A DNA stretch of 64,000 nucleotides from JAVBNF01 sp031551725 (GCA_031551725.1 JAVBNF010000033.1:14105-78104), one strand, 5' to 3'; positions 8,144 to 16,622 are shown, numbered from the stretch's first letter. Notes: generated by a model not told the origin, from the letters alone. Made by a program: numbers and translations.

Positions 8144-11100
8144 TTAAATGTCTGTCGGTTCCGGAATTTCATCTTCATCTCCGGCATCCTTCAAACGGCG
8201 CTGTGCATCCGCTCTTTTGGCTTCTTCTTCTTTGCGGATTACAACTTCTTTTTTCGCTTTCGCGAAATCCACTAAACTTTGATCTTCGGTATAATTATCA
8301 ATAATACTCTGAAGTGTTTGTTTGGCTTGCAAAAAATTGCTCCGCGCCATGTAAATATCGGCCCACAAAATGTAGGTTTTCGCAAGGTAATACTCGCTCG
8401 ATGGATTTTCGCTGATAAGTTTAAAAATCATCTTTTCAGCCTCATCATATTTCCCATCAATCACCAACTGCTCCATTTGATTATAGGCCGCTTCGGCGGC
8501 ATATTCCGGATTTTTCGATTTGCGAAGTTCGGCATATTTCTCCTGCGCAACCGCCGGTTTATTTAAGAACGTTGCCGCTGTAGCGATGTTGTGATTGGCT
8601 TCGTCTTTTACTTCTTCGGAAATTTTCGACAATGTCAACACTTTTTGCGATGCTTTTAATTTTTCTTCATCGTTATCCATCTTCTTGTAACAACGCATAA
8701 TTCCAATGCTTGCAATATTTTTGTTTGCCGGATTTTCGGCTTGTTGTTCAAGTTTTTTGTAATAATTCAATGCGCGTTCATAATCCTTATTATCGTAAGT
8801 AATGCGTGCGGCATTAAGCAAAGATGTTTCCGTATAGGATGAAAGCGGCGCATTAATTACCTTGTCGAAATAAATCAACGCATCGTTTGTATTTCCTTTG
8901 CGATAATCGCAATCGGCTAACAGATATTGCGCTTGTAAAGTGAAAACACCTTGTGGGAAATTTTCCAGATAATTGACAAATCCAATGCGTGCACCTTCGT
9001 AATCGCCTTCATTATAGCGAGCATCAGCCGAATTAAACGTAATCGAATCCTGTGCTTCCGGATTTACTTGTGCAGAAGGAATATTTTTGGTGTAAGCAAA
9101 GAAATCATTAATACGATTCATATCCATATAGATATTACGCAAATTCATCAAGGCTTCGCTTGCTTCGGGTGAGTTTGGCGCATCGCTTACAATTTTCTTA
9201 AAGGTGCCGATTGCTTTATCATTGTCGCCGGCATTGTAATAAATCAAGCCTTGCTTCAACATGGCCGTTTTTCCGTATGAACTGCTGTTGTATTTGCTCG
9301 AAAGCAATTGATAATATTCGAGCGCTTTCGGATTATTTTCGACAATCAAATAGGTGGTTGCCAATTCATTTACAGCAGAAGCGGCAAACAAAGATTCGGG
9401 ATAATCTTTCAACAATTTTTGTAAAGCCGTAATTTTCTCATCAAAACGGCTCATAACACCTAAAGCAAGTCCTTTTTGGAAAAGGGCATAATCCTGATCA
9501 TAAGCCTTCATATCCACCGCATGATTGTACGCAGCAAGGGCCGACGGATAGTCTTTCAACAAAAACGCATTGTCGCCCAAACGTAAGTAGGCATCATTCA
9601 CCAGTGCAGGATCTTCTTCAGATGCTTTTTGCAAGAAGAGTTGAAAATTCTTACGGGCATCGGCATTCTTATCTTGTTTAAAATAAGCATAGCCCAAGTT
9701 GTAATGTGCTAAATTATAAACCGGCAAAGTACTTGCACCGGAAGCATTCAAGAAACTTTCATACGTTTGTGAAGCTGCTTTATAATCGTCCATCCTATAT
9801 TCGGTTTCGGCCTTCCAAAACCTTGCCTGCGCTTCAACGCGGTCGTCGAATGTATGCTCCAACGACTTGTCGAAAAGTGTCAAAGCATCGCTATACTTGC
9901 GTTCGTTAAACAATTCCACGCCGCGGTTAAATGCAATCCGCTGGTAGGCTTCCGTCAGGCGTACATTTTTCTGTTTGATTTTCTCGATAGATTCCAACGC
10001 TGCTTTGTAGTTGCGCGTTGTTAAATACATTTCCACCTGATAGCGTAAAATCTCTTGCTTGTGTTTAGAATCCGGATATTTTTCGAGATATTTTTCAAAT
10101 TCGTTAATTGCATCTCCATAAGTAGCAGGGGAAAGTTCATACGTCAACTTAACGTAATTATAATACGCATCTTCTTCAATCAGCGGATCCATTTCAATAC
10201 GCGAAGCATCATAGAATGCAGCGTGTGCAAAACGGAGCAAATCCAAGTGCATGTAGCAATCGGCTAAATGATACAACGCATTTTGTTCCAACAAATCTTT
10301 TTGTTCCGCAGTGGCTACTTTTTGAAAAAACACAGCGGCCGTATCGTAGATTTTCATGTGGTAATAGGTATAGCCCAGCATGTAGTTTTCATCGCGGTTG
10401 GGCGAAGTGGCCGATTGTGCAAAATACGTGCGGAAATAAGGCAATGCGCTATCAAAATGGTTGGTGTGGTAATAGGCTTCACCAATCAAACGGGAAATTT
10501 CGGCGGCACGGCGGGCAGAAGCATTTTCAGTCATCGCAGGACCTTCGGCAATGACCTTGTCGTATTTTTCCTGTTTATGATAAATTTGTAAAATGTAAAA
10601 CGGCACAATTTTACCGAAATTCTCATCCTCGCGCAAAGTTTCGAAGTCTTCGCGGGCGGTTTCGTATTTTTTCTCGGTGTATAAAATATAAGCGTAGTAA
10701 TAGGTTGCAAGTGGGACATATTTGGACGAGCCTTGTTTTACATCGTAGAAATAAGTTTTTGCAGCATCGGAATTGCCGTCGCTGAAAAGCGAATAGCCGC
10801 GTTTGAAATTATATTCATCTTTGTGATTTTCTGGAACATCTTTCGGATCTATTTCAGCAAAAGTCTGATGTGCATCGCGATATTTTTTCACACCGTAATA
10901 ATAGTTTGCCAATTCAAAAACGGCATCATTACGCCGGTTTGACGTGGGATGATTATCCAAAAAATCGATCATTTTCTGGTCGGCATTCTTGTGGAATAAG
11001 CGCATATCGCAAACAGCGGCAAAATATTCGGCATCCACGCGCTGCAAACTTTCCTTTTCAGAAATCTTTTTGGCAACACGTGCAAACAATTCTTGTGCGG

Positions 11101-11245
11101 CGCCGTATTTCTCTTTGGCAAAAAGTTCTTCAGCTTCGCGGAAAGCGGCATCCGGTTCTTTATACACCTGCGTTCGTTGTGCTTGTGCAGAAAACCCGGC
11201 AGCAGCAAGCAGTCCGACAAAAATTATGTTTTTAATTCTTCTCAT
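8144..11245 (-). CDS. Large exported tetratricopeptide-repeat protein
   Basis: A 1033-residue protein with a signal peptide (MRRIKNIIFVGLLAAAGFSA, AQA cleavage). Nearly the whole mature part is TPR helices: AFREAEELFAKEKYGAAQEL, YYYAYILYTEKKYETAREDF, YNLGYAYFKQDKNADARKNF, FQKGLALGVMSRFDEKITAL and many more, spaced about 34-37 residues. The C-terminus is a charged coiled tail (KKEVVIRKEEEAKRADAQRR) ending in an acidic stretch. TPR solenoids of this kind in Bacteroidota sit in the periplasm or at the inner face of the outer membrane as scaffolds; no lipobox is present. The gene leads a likely two-gene unit with the barrel protein at 6376. Specific function unknown. Confidence 0.8.
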   Translation of the reverse strand: MRRIKNIIFVGLLAAAGFSAQAQRTQVYKEPDAAFREAEELFAKEKYGAAQELFARVAKKISEKESLQRVDAEYFAAVCDMRLFHKNADQKMIDFLDNHPTSNRRNDAVFELANYYYGVKKYRDAHQTFAEIDPKDVPENHKDEYNFKRGYSLFSDGNSDAAKTYFYDVKQGSSKYVPLATYYYAYILYTEKKYETAREDFETLREDENFGKIVPFYILQIYHKQEKYDKVIAEGPAMTENASARRAAEISRLIGEAYYHTNHFDSALPYFRTYFAQSATSPNRDENYMLGYTYYHMKIYDTAAVFFQKVATAEQKDLLEQNALYHLADCYMHLDLLRFAHAAFYDASRIEMDPLIEEDAYYNYVKLTYELSPATYGDAINEFEKYLEKYPDSKHKQEILRYQVEMYLTTRNYKAALESIEKIKQKNVRLTEAYQRIAFNRGVELFNERKYSDALTLFDKSLEHTFDDRVEAQARFWKAETEYRMDDYKAASQTYESFLNASGASTLPVYNLAHYNLGYAYFKQDKNADARKNFQLFLQKASEEDPALVNDAYLRLGDNAFLLKDYPSALAAYNHAVDMKAYDQDYALFQKGLALGVMSRFDEKITALQKLLKDYPESLFAASAVNELATTYLIVENNPKALEYYQLLSSKYNSSSYGKTAMLKQGLIYYNAGDNDKAIGTFKKIVSDAPNSPEASEALMNLRNIYMDMNRINDFFAYTKNIPSAQVNPEAQDSITFNSADARYNEGDYEGARIGFVNYLENFPQGVFTLQAQYLLADCDYRKGNTNDALIYFDKVINAPLSSYTETSLLNAARITYDNKDYERALNYYKKLEQQAENPANKNIASIGIMRCYKKMDNDEEKLKASQKVLTLSKISEEVKDEANHNIATAATFLNKPAVAQEKYAELRKSKNPEYAAEAAYNQMEQLVIDGKYDEAEKMIFKLISENPSSEYYLAKTYILWADIYMARSNFLQAKQTLQSIIDNYTEDQSLVDFAKAKKEVVIRKEEEAKRADAQRRLKDAGDEDEIPEPTDI

Positions 11246-11428
11246 TTTTACAGTTCTATTTTAACTTTGTAAAATTATAAACAAAAATCAAGCCAAACTT
11301 GACGATGAGGAAAGAATTATTAACAGCGGAATGTTTGTTTTGCATTTTGTTCATAACTTTTTATGCAAAAAATAAATAATTGGATTTCTCGAGCGTTTAT
11401 ATAAGAAAGGATTTTTTCTTTTATAAAT

Positions 11429-11459
11429 TTTGCAAAAAGTAATAAATTTATTATCTTTG
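11429..11459 (+). promoter_or_regulatory. Consensus promoter of hicAB
   Basis: TTTG at 11429-11432, a 19-base spacer and TATCTTTG at 11452-11459 exactly match the Bacteroides -33/-7 consensus. The hicA ATG starts only 2 bases after the -7 element, so the transcript would have almost no leader. Confidence 0.85.
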
Positions 11460-11461
11460 TC

Positions 11462-11647
11462 ATGAAATGTTCAGAATGTTTACGATTATTTAAACGGGAT
11501 GGGTGGTATGAAGTGCGACAAACCGGCAGCCATATCACCATGAAGCATCCGAAAAAAGACGGAACAATAACAATTCCTTTTCACCCGTCAAAAGAAATTA
11601 GAAAAGGAACTTTAATTTCTTTATTAAAAAAAGCTCAAATAATATGA
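11462..11647 (+). CDS. hicA: HicA-family toxin (mRNA interferase)
   Basis: A 61-residue double-stranded-RNA-binding-fold protein of the HicA family, which cleaves mRNA when not bound by HicB. The sequence follows the family closely: MKCSECLRLFKRDGWYEVRQ, then TGSHITMKHP, in which His24 of GSH is the expected catalytic residue, then the TITIPFHPSKEIRKGTL segment and LLKKA. The start fits the family N-terminus, so it is kept despite touching the promoter. It overlaps hicB by 4 bases (ATGA), the usual toxin-first order. Confidence 0.92.
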   Translation: MKCSECLRLFKRDGWYEVRQTGSHITMKHPKKDGTITIPFHPSKEIRKGTLISLLKKAQII

Positions 11648-12036
11648 AAAAGCCTAAATTAACCGTTATTGTCATCAAAGAAGACAAGGGTTTCGGAGCA
11701 ACTGTGGAATCAGGGAATTATTTTATTTGTGCCGTTGGAGACACTTATCAAGAATTAGAAAAAGATGTATTGGAAGCCATCAATTTCACATTTGAAGAAG
11801 AAGGTTTTGTTTATACGCTCGACGAATTGAAGTTTGAAATGGATCTGCCGAGTTTTTTCAATTTTTACAAAGTGATTAATGTAAATGCTTTCAGCAAGCG
11901 TTTCGGCTTTAACCAAAGCCTGCTTGCGCAATATATCAGCGGCAAGAAAAAGCCGTCCGTCCGTCAGAAAAAACGAATTCAAGACAGCATTCACAAAATG
12001 GGACAAGAACTGCTGGAAACATCGCTTTTATTATAA
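11644..12036 (+). CDS. hicB: HicB-family antitoxin with helix-turn-helix
   Basis: A 130-residue antitoxin. Residues 1-60 form the partially degenerate RNase H-like HicB domain (LTVIVIKEDKGFGATVESGN, TYQELEKDVLEAINFTFEEE). Residues about 80-120 hold an Xre-type helix-turn-helix (NAFSKRFGFNQSLLAQYISG followed by KKKPSVRQKKRIQ) that should bind the hicAB promoter and repress the operon. It starts inside the hicA stop (ATGA overlap). Its stop codon directly abuts the stop codon of the oppositely oriented nucleotidyltransferase gene, leaving no intergenic base and no room for a terminator. Confidence 0.9.
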   Translation: MKKPKLTVIVIKEDKGFGATVESGNYFICAVGDTYQELEKDVLEAINFTFEEEGFVYTLDELKFEMDLPSFFNFYKVINVNAFSKRFGFNQSLLAQYISGKKKPSVRQKKRIQDSIHKMGQELLETSLLL

Positions 12037-12342
12037 CTATTGTATTTCTACGTACTCTTTCCGAATATTCTCTTGAAAACTTTCCGGAATTTCGTCCCAA
12101 TTCAAAATATCTACACGAAAAGAAAGATTCGATTCGGCAAATGCTTCGCGCAAATCATAAAGTCGCGATTTTTGTTCGGCATCAATAAAAGCGACCAAAT
12201 CCAAATCCGATTCCGGACGAGAAGTTCCTTTAACACGCGAACCAAATGCCCAAACCGTGGTTTCAGAAAGATATTTCCCTAATAGAGCACAAAGAATTTG
12301 AGCATCTTGAGTTGTAATATCAACACTATTTTCTATGCCCAT
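12037..12342 (-). CDS. MNT-type nucleotidyltransferase (MntA-like antitoxin)
   Basis: A 101-residue minimal nucleotidyltransferase. The signature is intact: AFGSRVKGTSRPESDLDLVA (Gly34-Ser35, Asp46 and Asp48) plus a third acidic residue in SFRVDIL (Asp78), so metal-dependent nucleotidyl transfer is likely. In HEPN/MNT toxin-antitoxin systems the MNT partner neutralises the HEPN toxin, in studied cases by AMPylation. The start overlaps the end of the HI0074-like gene by 10 bases, indicating translational coupling. Which partner is toxic here is inference from related systems. Confidence 0.88.
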   Translation of the reverse strand: MGIENSVDITTQDAQILCALLGKYLSETTVWAFGSRVKGTSRPESDLDLVAFIDAEQKSRLYDLREAFAESNLSFRVDILNWDEIPESFQENIRKEYVEIQ

Positions 12343-12752
12343 TTCTTTTTTGTCATTGTTTCATAAAGCAAAATCGCATCGGCGATAAAATCGTCCATCC
12401 TAATCAGCGTTTCAAGCGCCTTTTTGTTCGAATAATCGTGCGACGTATTAACTCGCGCATCTGCATATTCTTTCCATTTCACAACATCGGACAGCAATTT
12501 ATTCTCAAAAGCAAATTGAAAAACCGGTTTCGGGCTATTCGGCATATCCACCAAGCCTAATTCTTCTACCAAATAGCGCTTCAACACCTTCCACAAACTG
12601 TCGTAGCATGTTTCAAAACGATGAATAACCGATTCTGCAATCGCTTCTCGTTCCAAATCTCCCAAATCTTTACGATTGGCAAGGTTTTTGTGGTTGTTAT
12701 TTTGAAGTTCCAAATGTTTGAGCGATTTCTCGAATTTTTCGTAATCAATCAT
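12333..12752 (-). CDS. HI0074-family HEPN-like partner of the MNT protein
   Basis: From the ATG at 12752, 139 residues beginning MIDYEKFEKSLKHLE; an upstream extension to 12776 would overlap the promoter. The sequence matches the HI0074 family, often called nucleotidyltransferase substrate-binding proteins, a four-helix HEPN-like fold: REAIAESVIHRFETCYDSLW, KVLKRYLVEELGL, WKEYADARVNTSHDYSNKKA. An R-x4-H motif (RVNTSH) is visible, as in HEPN ribonucleases. Together with the downstream MNT gene it forms a two-gene toxin-antitoxin-like module, transcribed divergently from pepD. Confidence 0.88.
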   Translation of the reverse strand: MIDYEKFEKSLKHLELQNNNHKNLANRKDLGDLEREAIAESVIHRFETCYDSLWKVLKRYLVEELGLVDMPNSPKPVFQFAFENKLLSDVVKWKEYADARVNTSHDYSNKKALETLIRMDDFIADAILLYETMTKKKWA

Positions 12753-12773
12753 AACAAAACGAATTATTAAAGA

Positions 12774-12806
12774 CAAAGATACATATTTTTTACCGATTAT
12801 TCCAAA
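12774..12806 (-). promoter_or_regulatory. Promoter of the HI0074/MNT operon
   Basis: On the minus strand TATCTTTG lies at 12774-12781, with TTTG at 12803-12806 (spacer 21). It is 21 bases from the ATG at 12752 and excludes the longer start. Confidence 0.65.
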
Positions 12807-12814
12807 AAAATACC

Positions 12815-12822
12815 TATCTTTG
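12815..12822 (+). promoter_or_regulatory. -7 element of pepD
   Basis: TATCTTTG in plus orientation, 43 bases before the pepD ATG. It is back to back with the divergent promoter at 12774. The -33 half is not clear. Confidence 0.6.
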
Positions 12823-12865
12823 AAAATTCAATCGTTTCATAGAAATTTTTTAAATAATCATAATC

Positions 12866-14323
12866 ATGGATAAAAACATTCAAAACTTAGAGCCGAAAGA
12901 GGTTTGGTCGCATTTTCATAGCTTGACGCAAATTCCCCGCCCTTCGAAACACGAAGAAAAAGTATGTGCTTTCGTTGTGGAATTCGGTAAAAAACTCGGC
13001 CTGGAAACTTTTCAGGACGAAACCGGCAACGTAATCATCCGCAAACCGGCCACTCCGGGCATGGAAAACCGCAAAGGCATTGTGCTTCAAGGCCACGTGG
13101 ATATGGTTCCGCAAAAAAACTCCGACAAACAACACGACTTCGAAAAAGATCCGATCGAAGCCTATATCGACGGCGAATGGGTGACTGCCAACGGTACCAC
13201 GCTTGGCGCCGACAATGGTATGGGTTCTGCTGCCATGATGGCCGTTTTAGAATCCAAAACCATCAAACACGGTCCTATCGAAGCCTTGTTTACAATTGAC
13301 GAAGAAACCGGCATGACCGGCGCTTTCGGCCTTAAAGGCGGCGTGTTGAAAGGCGATATTTTGATGAATTTGGATTCGGAAGACGAAGGCGAACTTTATG
13401 TGGGTTGCGCCGGCGGTATTGATGCAAGCATCGCCGTTCCTTACACGGAAACCGCTGTTCCGGCAGATTACGAAGCCTTCAAAATCAGCGTTACCGGCCT
13501 TAAAGGCGGACATTCCGGTATGGATATCATCCTCGGACGTGGAAATGCCAATAAAATCATGTTCCGCTTGATGCAAAAACTCCGCAAAGAGCACAAAGCC
13601 CATTTGGTAAGCATCGACGGCGGAAGTTTGCGCAACGCTATTCCGCGTGAAGCGTTTGCCGTGATTGCCGCTCCGAAAGCCGCTGCTGCCGCTGTGAAAC
13701 AGTTGGTGAACGACATGCACGACGTGATGGCCAAAGAACTTTCGGCAACAGAACCGGATTTTAAAATGACAATCGAAGCAGCAACTGCCGATAAAATGAT
13801 GGACGACGCTTCGCAAGCACGCGTGATCAACGTTGTGCGCGCACTTCCGAACGGCGTGATGCGCATGAGCGACAGCATGCCGGGATTGGTTGAAACCTCA
13901 ACCAATTTAGCAATCGTGAAAAGCGAAAACGGAAACGTGAACATCGCTTGTTTGCTCCGCTCTTCCGTGGATTCTGCAAAAGAAAGCTTGGGAGCAATAA
14001 TGGAATCCGTAGCCGAATTGGCCGGAGCCAAGATTCAATTGGCCGGCGGATATCCGGGCTGGAAACCCAATATGGATTCGGTGATTTTGAATTTGATGAA
14101 AGAACGTTATCAAAAACTTTACGGCAAAACGCCCGAAGTAAAAGCCATCCACGCAGGCCTCGAATGCGGATTGCTCGGCGGCGTATATCCGAACTGGGAT
14201 ATGATTTCGTTTGGCCCTACCATCCGTTTCCCGCACTCTCCGGACGAAAAAGTAAATATTGCAACCGTGAAAAAATTCTGGGATTATTTGGTAGATGTGT
14301 TGGAAAACGCACCGGCGAAATAA
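12866..14323 (+). CDS. pepD: Aminoacyl-histidine dipeptidase (M20C)
   Basis: PepD is a cytoplasmic di-zinc dipeptidase that cleaves Xaa-His and other dipeptides. The 485 residues fit the family. Zinc ligands and catalytic residues can be placed: GHVDM (His77, Asp79 as base helper), GADNGMG (Asp116 bridging), DEETGMTGA (Glu146 catalytic base, Glu147 ligand), NLDSED (Asp170) and the C-terminal FPHSPDE (His ligand). The lid domain lies between about residues 205 and 385 (GLKGGHSGMDI marks its start). The gene is monocistronic with its own -7 element, and is followed by a palindromic repeat and a terminator. Its codon use looks richer in GC than the neighbours', consistent with good expression. 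Confidence 0.95.
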   Translation: MDKNIQNLEPKEVWSHFHSLTQIPRPSKHEEKVCAFVVEFGKKLGLETFQDETGNVIIRKPATPGMENRKGIVLQGHVDMVPQKNSDKQHDFEKDPIEAYIDGEWVTANGTTLGADNGMGSAAMMAVLESKTIKHGPIEALFTIDEETGMTGAFGLKGGVLKGDILMNLDSEDEGELYVGCAGGIDASIAVPYTETAVPADYEAFKISVTGLKGGHSGMDIILGRGNANKIMFRLMQKLRKEHKAHLVSIDGGSLRNAIPREAFAVIAAPKAAAAAVKQLVNDMHDVMAKELSATEPDFKMTIEAATADKMMDDASQARVINVVRALPNGVMRMSDSMPGLVETSTNLAIVKSENGNVNIACLLRSSVDSAKESLGAIMESVAELAGAKIQLAGGYPGWKPNMDSVILNLMKERYQKLYGKTPEVKAIHAGLECGLLGGVYPNWDMISFGPTIRFPHSPDEKVNIATVKKFWDYLVDVLENAPAK

Positions 14324-14332
14324 TTTTTTATA

Positions 14333-14405
14333 GACAGGATTAACAGGATTTACAAGATATTTGCCAAAGGCAAAATAAAAACATGAAAATCCTGTTAATC
14401 CTGTC
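14333..14405. repeat. Palindromic repeat, ACAGGATTAACAGGATT family
   Basis: A 19-bp perfect inverted repeat (GACAGGATTAACAGGATTT at 14333-14351, its complement at 14387-14405) enclosing a smaller hairpin TTTGCC/GGCAAA. A second copy with the same nested hairpin lies at 51572-51647. Confidence 0.85.
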
Positions 14406-14422
14406 TTAATATTTGATGTTTG

Positions 14423-14456
14423 TAGGGATTCAAAAATTTGAATCCCTATTTTTTAT
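14423..14456 (+). terminator. Terminator downstream of pepD
   Basis: A 12-bp perfect stem (TAGGGATTCAAA at 14423-14434, its complement at 14437-14448) with a 2-base loop, then TTTTTT. It overlaps the end of the convergent gene at 14453 and can act only on the plus strand. Confidence 0.85.
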
Positions 14457-15220
14457 TTCCGTTTTTCCGGCAAATATTTCCAAAAACGACGTGGCAAGTG
14501 CTGGACATGCAATTTGGGATTGATACGTTGTTTGATCGTCATCGAATCGAAATAGTTTTTCCACAATTTCTGAAACTTCAATTCGTCTTCGGCCATCAGT
14601 TGGCTGTCGAGCTGGCCGTTTAAGGTATTGAATAACGGATTGTCGAAATGAATTTCTTCCACCGTGCGCAAATCATAAAACAAGCCATATTTGCGCTTTA
14701 AATCGTAAATTATCCATTTTTGATCGGCAAAACGATCTTGAAAATGTTCGATAATCAACGGCAAAACATTGTGCAACGGCTCTACCGGCGCAAAAAACAA
14801 ATCGTCGGCCGCTTTCTGAAAACGCACAAACATGCGCATGCGTTCCGCTTCACGCGAAACTTTTTTATAAATTTTCGATAATTCCAACACATGCGGATCG
14901 CCAAAATTCGTTTCAATGGATTTTGTGTTTTGAAATGCCTTAAACATGTAGGCAAACAAAAGCATTTCAACGTTGGGAAGTTCCGACAGATAACATACCG
15001 AAAGCATTTCGCAGGCATCTTTCGAGAGTTTTTTCTTTAAGCCCGACCAAACGCGTTCCGCCTTTTGTTCATCGGCATTTACATGAATGACCTCATCATA
15101 AATCAACGGCAATATTTCGCCTTCGCCCAAAATCATTCCGGGGATTTTCTTTTGCAGAAATGCCTCAAACACGACATTCAGCAAGCCTTCAAAGGTTTTA
15201 TCGTAAACAAAAATATTCAT
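14453..15220 (-). CDS. TIGR03915-family putative DNA metabolism protein
   Basis: A 255-residue cytoplasmic protein beginning MNIFVYDKTFEGLLNVVFEA, the start typical of the TIGR03915 (SAM-partner, DUF4130) family. The C-terminal half carries the conserved stretch PLIIEHFQDRFADQKWIIYD and LKRKYGLFYDLRTVEEI, and the tail ends LPRRFWKYLPEK. No catalytic motif can be named. In many genomes this family is encoded directly next to a TIGR03916 radical SAM protein, and that is the case here (47-base gap, same strand). The pair is presumed to act in DNA repair or modification, but its reaction is not established. In some genomes the family is fused to a uracil-DNA-glycosylase-like domain; here it stands alone. 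Confidence 0.85.
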   Translation of the reverse strand: MNIFVYDKTFEGLLNVVFEAFLQKKIPGMILGEGEILPLIYDEVIHVNADEQKAERVWSGLKKKLSKDACEMLSVCYLSELPNVEMLLFAYMFKAFQNTKSIETNFGDPHVLELSKIYKKVSREAERMRMFVRFQKAADDLFFAPVEPLHNVLPLIIEHFQDRFADQKWIIYDLKRKYGLFYDLRTVEEIHFDNPLFNTLNGQLDSQLMAEDELKFQKLWKNYFDSMTIKQRINPKLHVQHLPRRFWKYLPEKRK

Positions 15221-15267
15221 TTGTTTAAGGTTGAAAGTTTAATGTTTAATAGCTGCATCTTTAAACA

Positions 15268-16530
15268 TTAAACGTTAAACATCAAACTAAGCTGATTCGG
15301 ATTACCTTTCACATTCAACTTCCCTTTGAACATCTGCGTAAGGTATTCCGGTTTGAGTTCGTTGATGGTTTTGTGAACAGCAAGTTCGTTGCAGGTGATA
15401 AAATATTTTGCACGTTTCATCACGACACCCATTTTCTTTAGCTGCTCACTGTTTAGTCGCGCATATCTTCGCGATGCGACAATAAGCTGTGCCGACTTCA
15501 CCCCTATTCCGGGCACACGCAAAATCATTTCATAATCGGCGCGATTGATATCTACCGGAAATTTTTCCGGATGCCGCAGGGCATACGCCAATTTCGGATC
15601 AAGTTCCAAATCCAGATTCGGATGTTCATCGGTTACAATTTCATCGGCTGTAAATTGATAAAATCGCATCAGCCAGTCGGCTTGATACAGGCGGTTTTCG
15701 CGCACCAGTGGCGGCGTTTTCAAAGCCGGCAGACGCGCGTCGTTTTCATTCACGGGAATGTATCCCGAAAAATAAACACGTTTTAAGTTCGGTTTTTCGT
15801 ATAAAAAAGTTGACAAACTTAATATCTGCTGATCAGTTTCGGGCGTTGCGCCGACAATCAACTGCGTACTTTGTCCGGCCGGTGCAAAACGCGGTGCCTT
15901 GCGGTATTTGGCACGTTCTTCTTTATTTTCCAAGATGCCCTGACCGATATAATTCATCGGCTGTAACACGCTTTGAAAATCTTTTTCGGGCGCGAGCAGT
16001 TTGAGATTTTCTTCTGTCGGAATTTCGATATTTACACTTAAGCGATCGGCATATAAACCCGCTTTGTTTACAAGTTCTTGCGAAGCGCCGGGAATACTTT
16101 TCAAATGGATGTAGCCGTTAAAGCGATGCACTTGCCTCAATTGACGGGCAACTTCAACCAATCGTTCCATGGTGTAATCGGCATTACGCACCACTCCGGA
16201 ACTCAAAAACAAACCTTCGATGTAATTTCTGCGATAAAATTCGATTGTTAAATTGACTATTTCTGAAACAGAAAATGTAGCGCGTGGGATGTCGTTTGTG
16301 CGGCGGTTTACACAATAAGCGCAATCGTACATACAAGTATTGGTGAGCATGATTTTAAACAACGACACACAGCGTCCATCTTCCGTGAAGCTGTGGCAAA
16401 TGCCCCATCCGGCAGCATTCCCCAAACTTTTCCCGTCGTTCTTACGGGTGTGACCGCTCGAGGCACAGGAAACATCATATTTCGCAGCGCCTGCAAGGAT
16501 TTTTAATTTGTCAAAAATAGCGTCAGTCAT
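15268..16530 (-). CDS. TIGR03916-family radical SAM protein, putative DNA repair/modification
   Basis: Start at the ATG 16530 (MTDAIFDKLKILAGAAKYDV), which fits the family; the longer frame to 16749 would run over the promoter. 420 residues. The radical SAM cluster motif is CMYDCAYC (Cys66, Cys70, Cys73), preceded by a conserved cysteine-containing segment (YDVSCASSG, GWGICHSFTEDGRC). A central (beta/alpha) barrel follows (GLFLSSGVVRNADYTMERLV). The C-terminus carries a helix-hairpin-helix-like region (INRADYEMILRVPGIGVKSA, QLIVASRRYARL), suggesting DNA contact. It is paired with TIGR03915 downstream. The substrate is unknown; the DNA link rests on the HhH region and family context. Confidence 0.88.
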   Translation of the reverse strand: MTDAIFDKLKILAGAAKYDVSCASSGHTRKNDGKSLGNAAGWGICHSFTEDGRCVSLFKIMLTNTCMYDCAYCVNRRTNDIPRATFSVSEIVNLTIEFYRRNYIEGLFLSSGVVRNADYTMERLVEVARQLRQVHRFNGYIHLKSIPGASQELVNKAGLYADRLSVNIEIPTEENLKLLAPEKDFQSVLQPMNYIGQGILENKEERAKYRKAPRFAPAGQSTQLIVGATPETDQQILSLSTFLYEKPNLKRVYFSGYIPVNENDARLPALKTPPLVRENRLYQADWLMRFYQFTADEIVTDEHPNLDLELDPKLAYALRHPEKFPVDINRADYEMILRVPGIGVKSAQLIVASRRYARLNSEQLKKMGVVMKRAKYFITCNELAVHKTINELKPEYLTQMFKGKLNVKGNPNQLSLMFNV

Positions 16531-16591
16531 GGCGTAAAAAACGTACGGTATACTCCACAATGTACAAAGCAAACCTAAAATCGTAGTTATA

Positions 16592-16622
16592 CAAATATAC
16601 GATTTTTTTACATCTTTACAAA
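16592..16622 (-). promoter_or_regulatory. Promoter of the TIGR03916/TIGR03915 pair
   Basis: On the minus strand, TTTG (16619-16622), a 19-base spacer and TATATTTG (16592-16599). It leaves a leader of about 55-60 bases before the ATG at 16530 and lies just past the stop of the COG3014 gene. Confidence 0.8.

Noticed and set aside
14453..15220. Taking the hairpin at 14423-14448 as the terminator of the TIGR03915 gene
   Set aside because: On the minus strand no T run follows the stem, while on the plus strand a TTTTTT run does, so it serves pepD.
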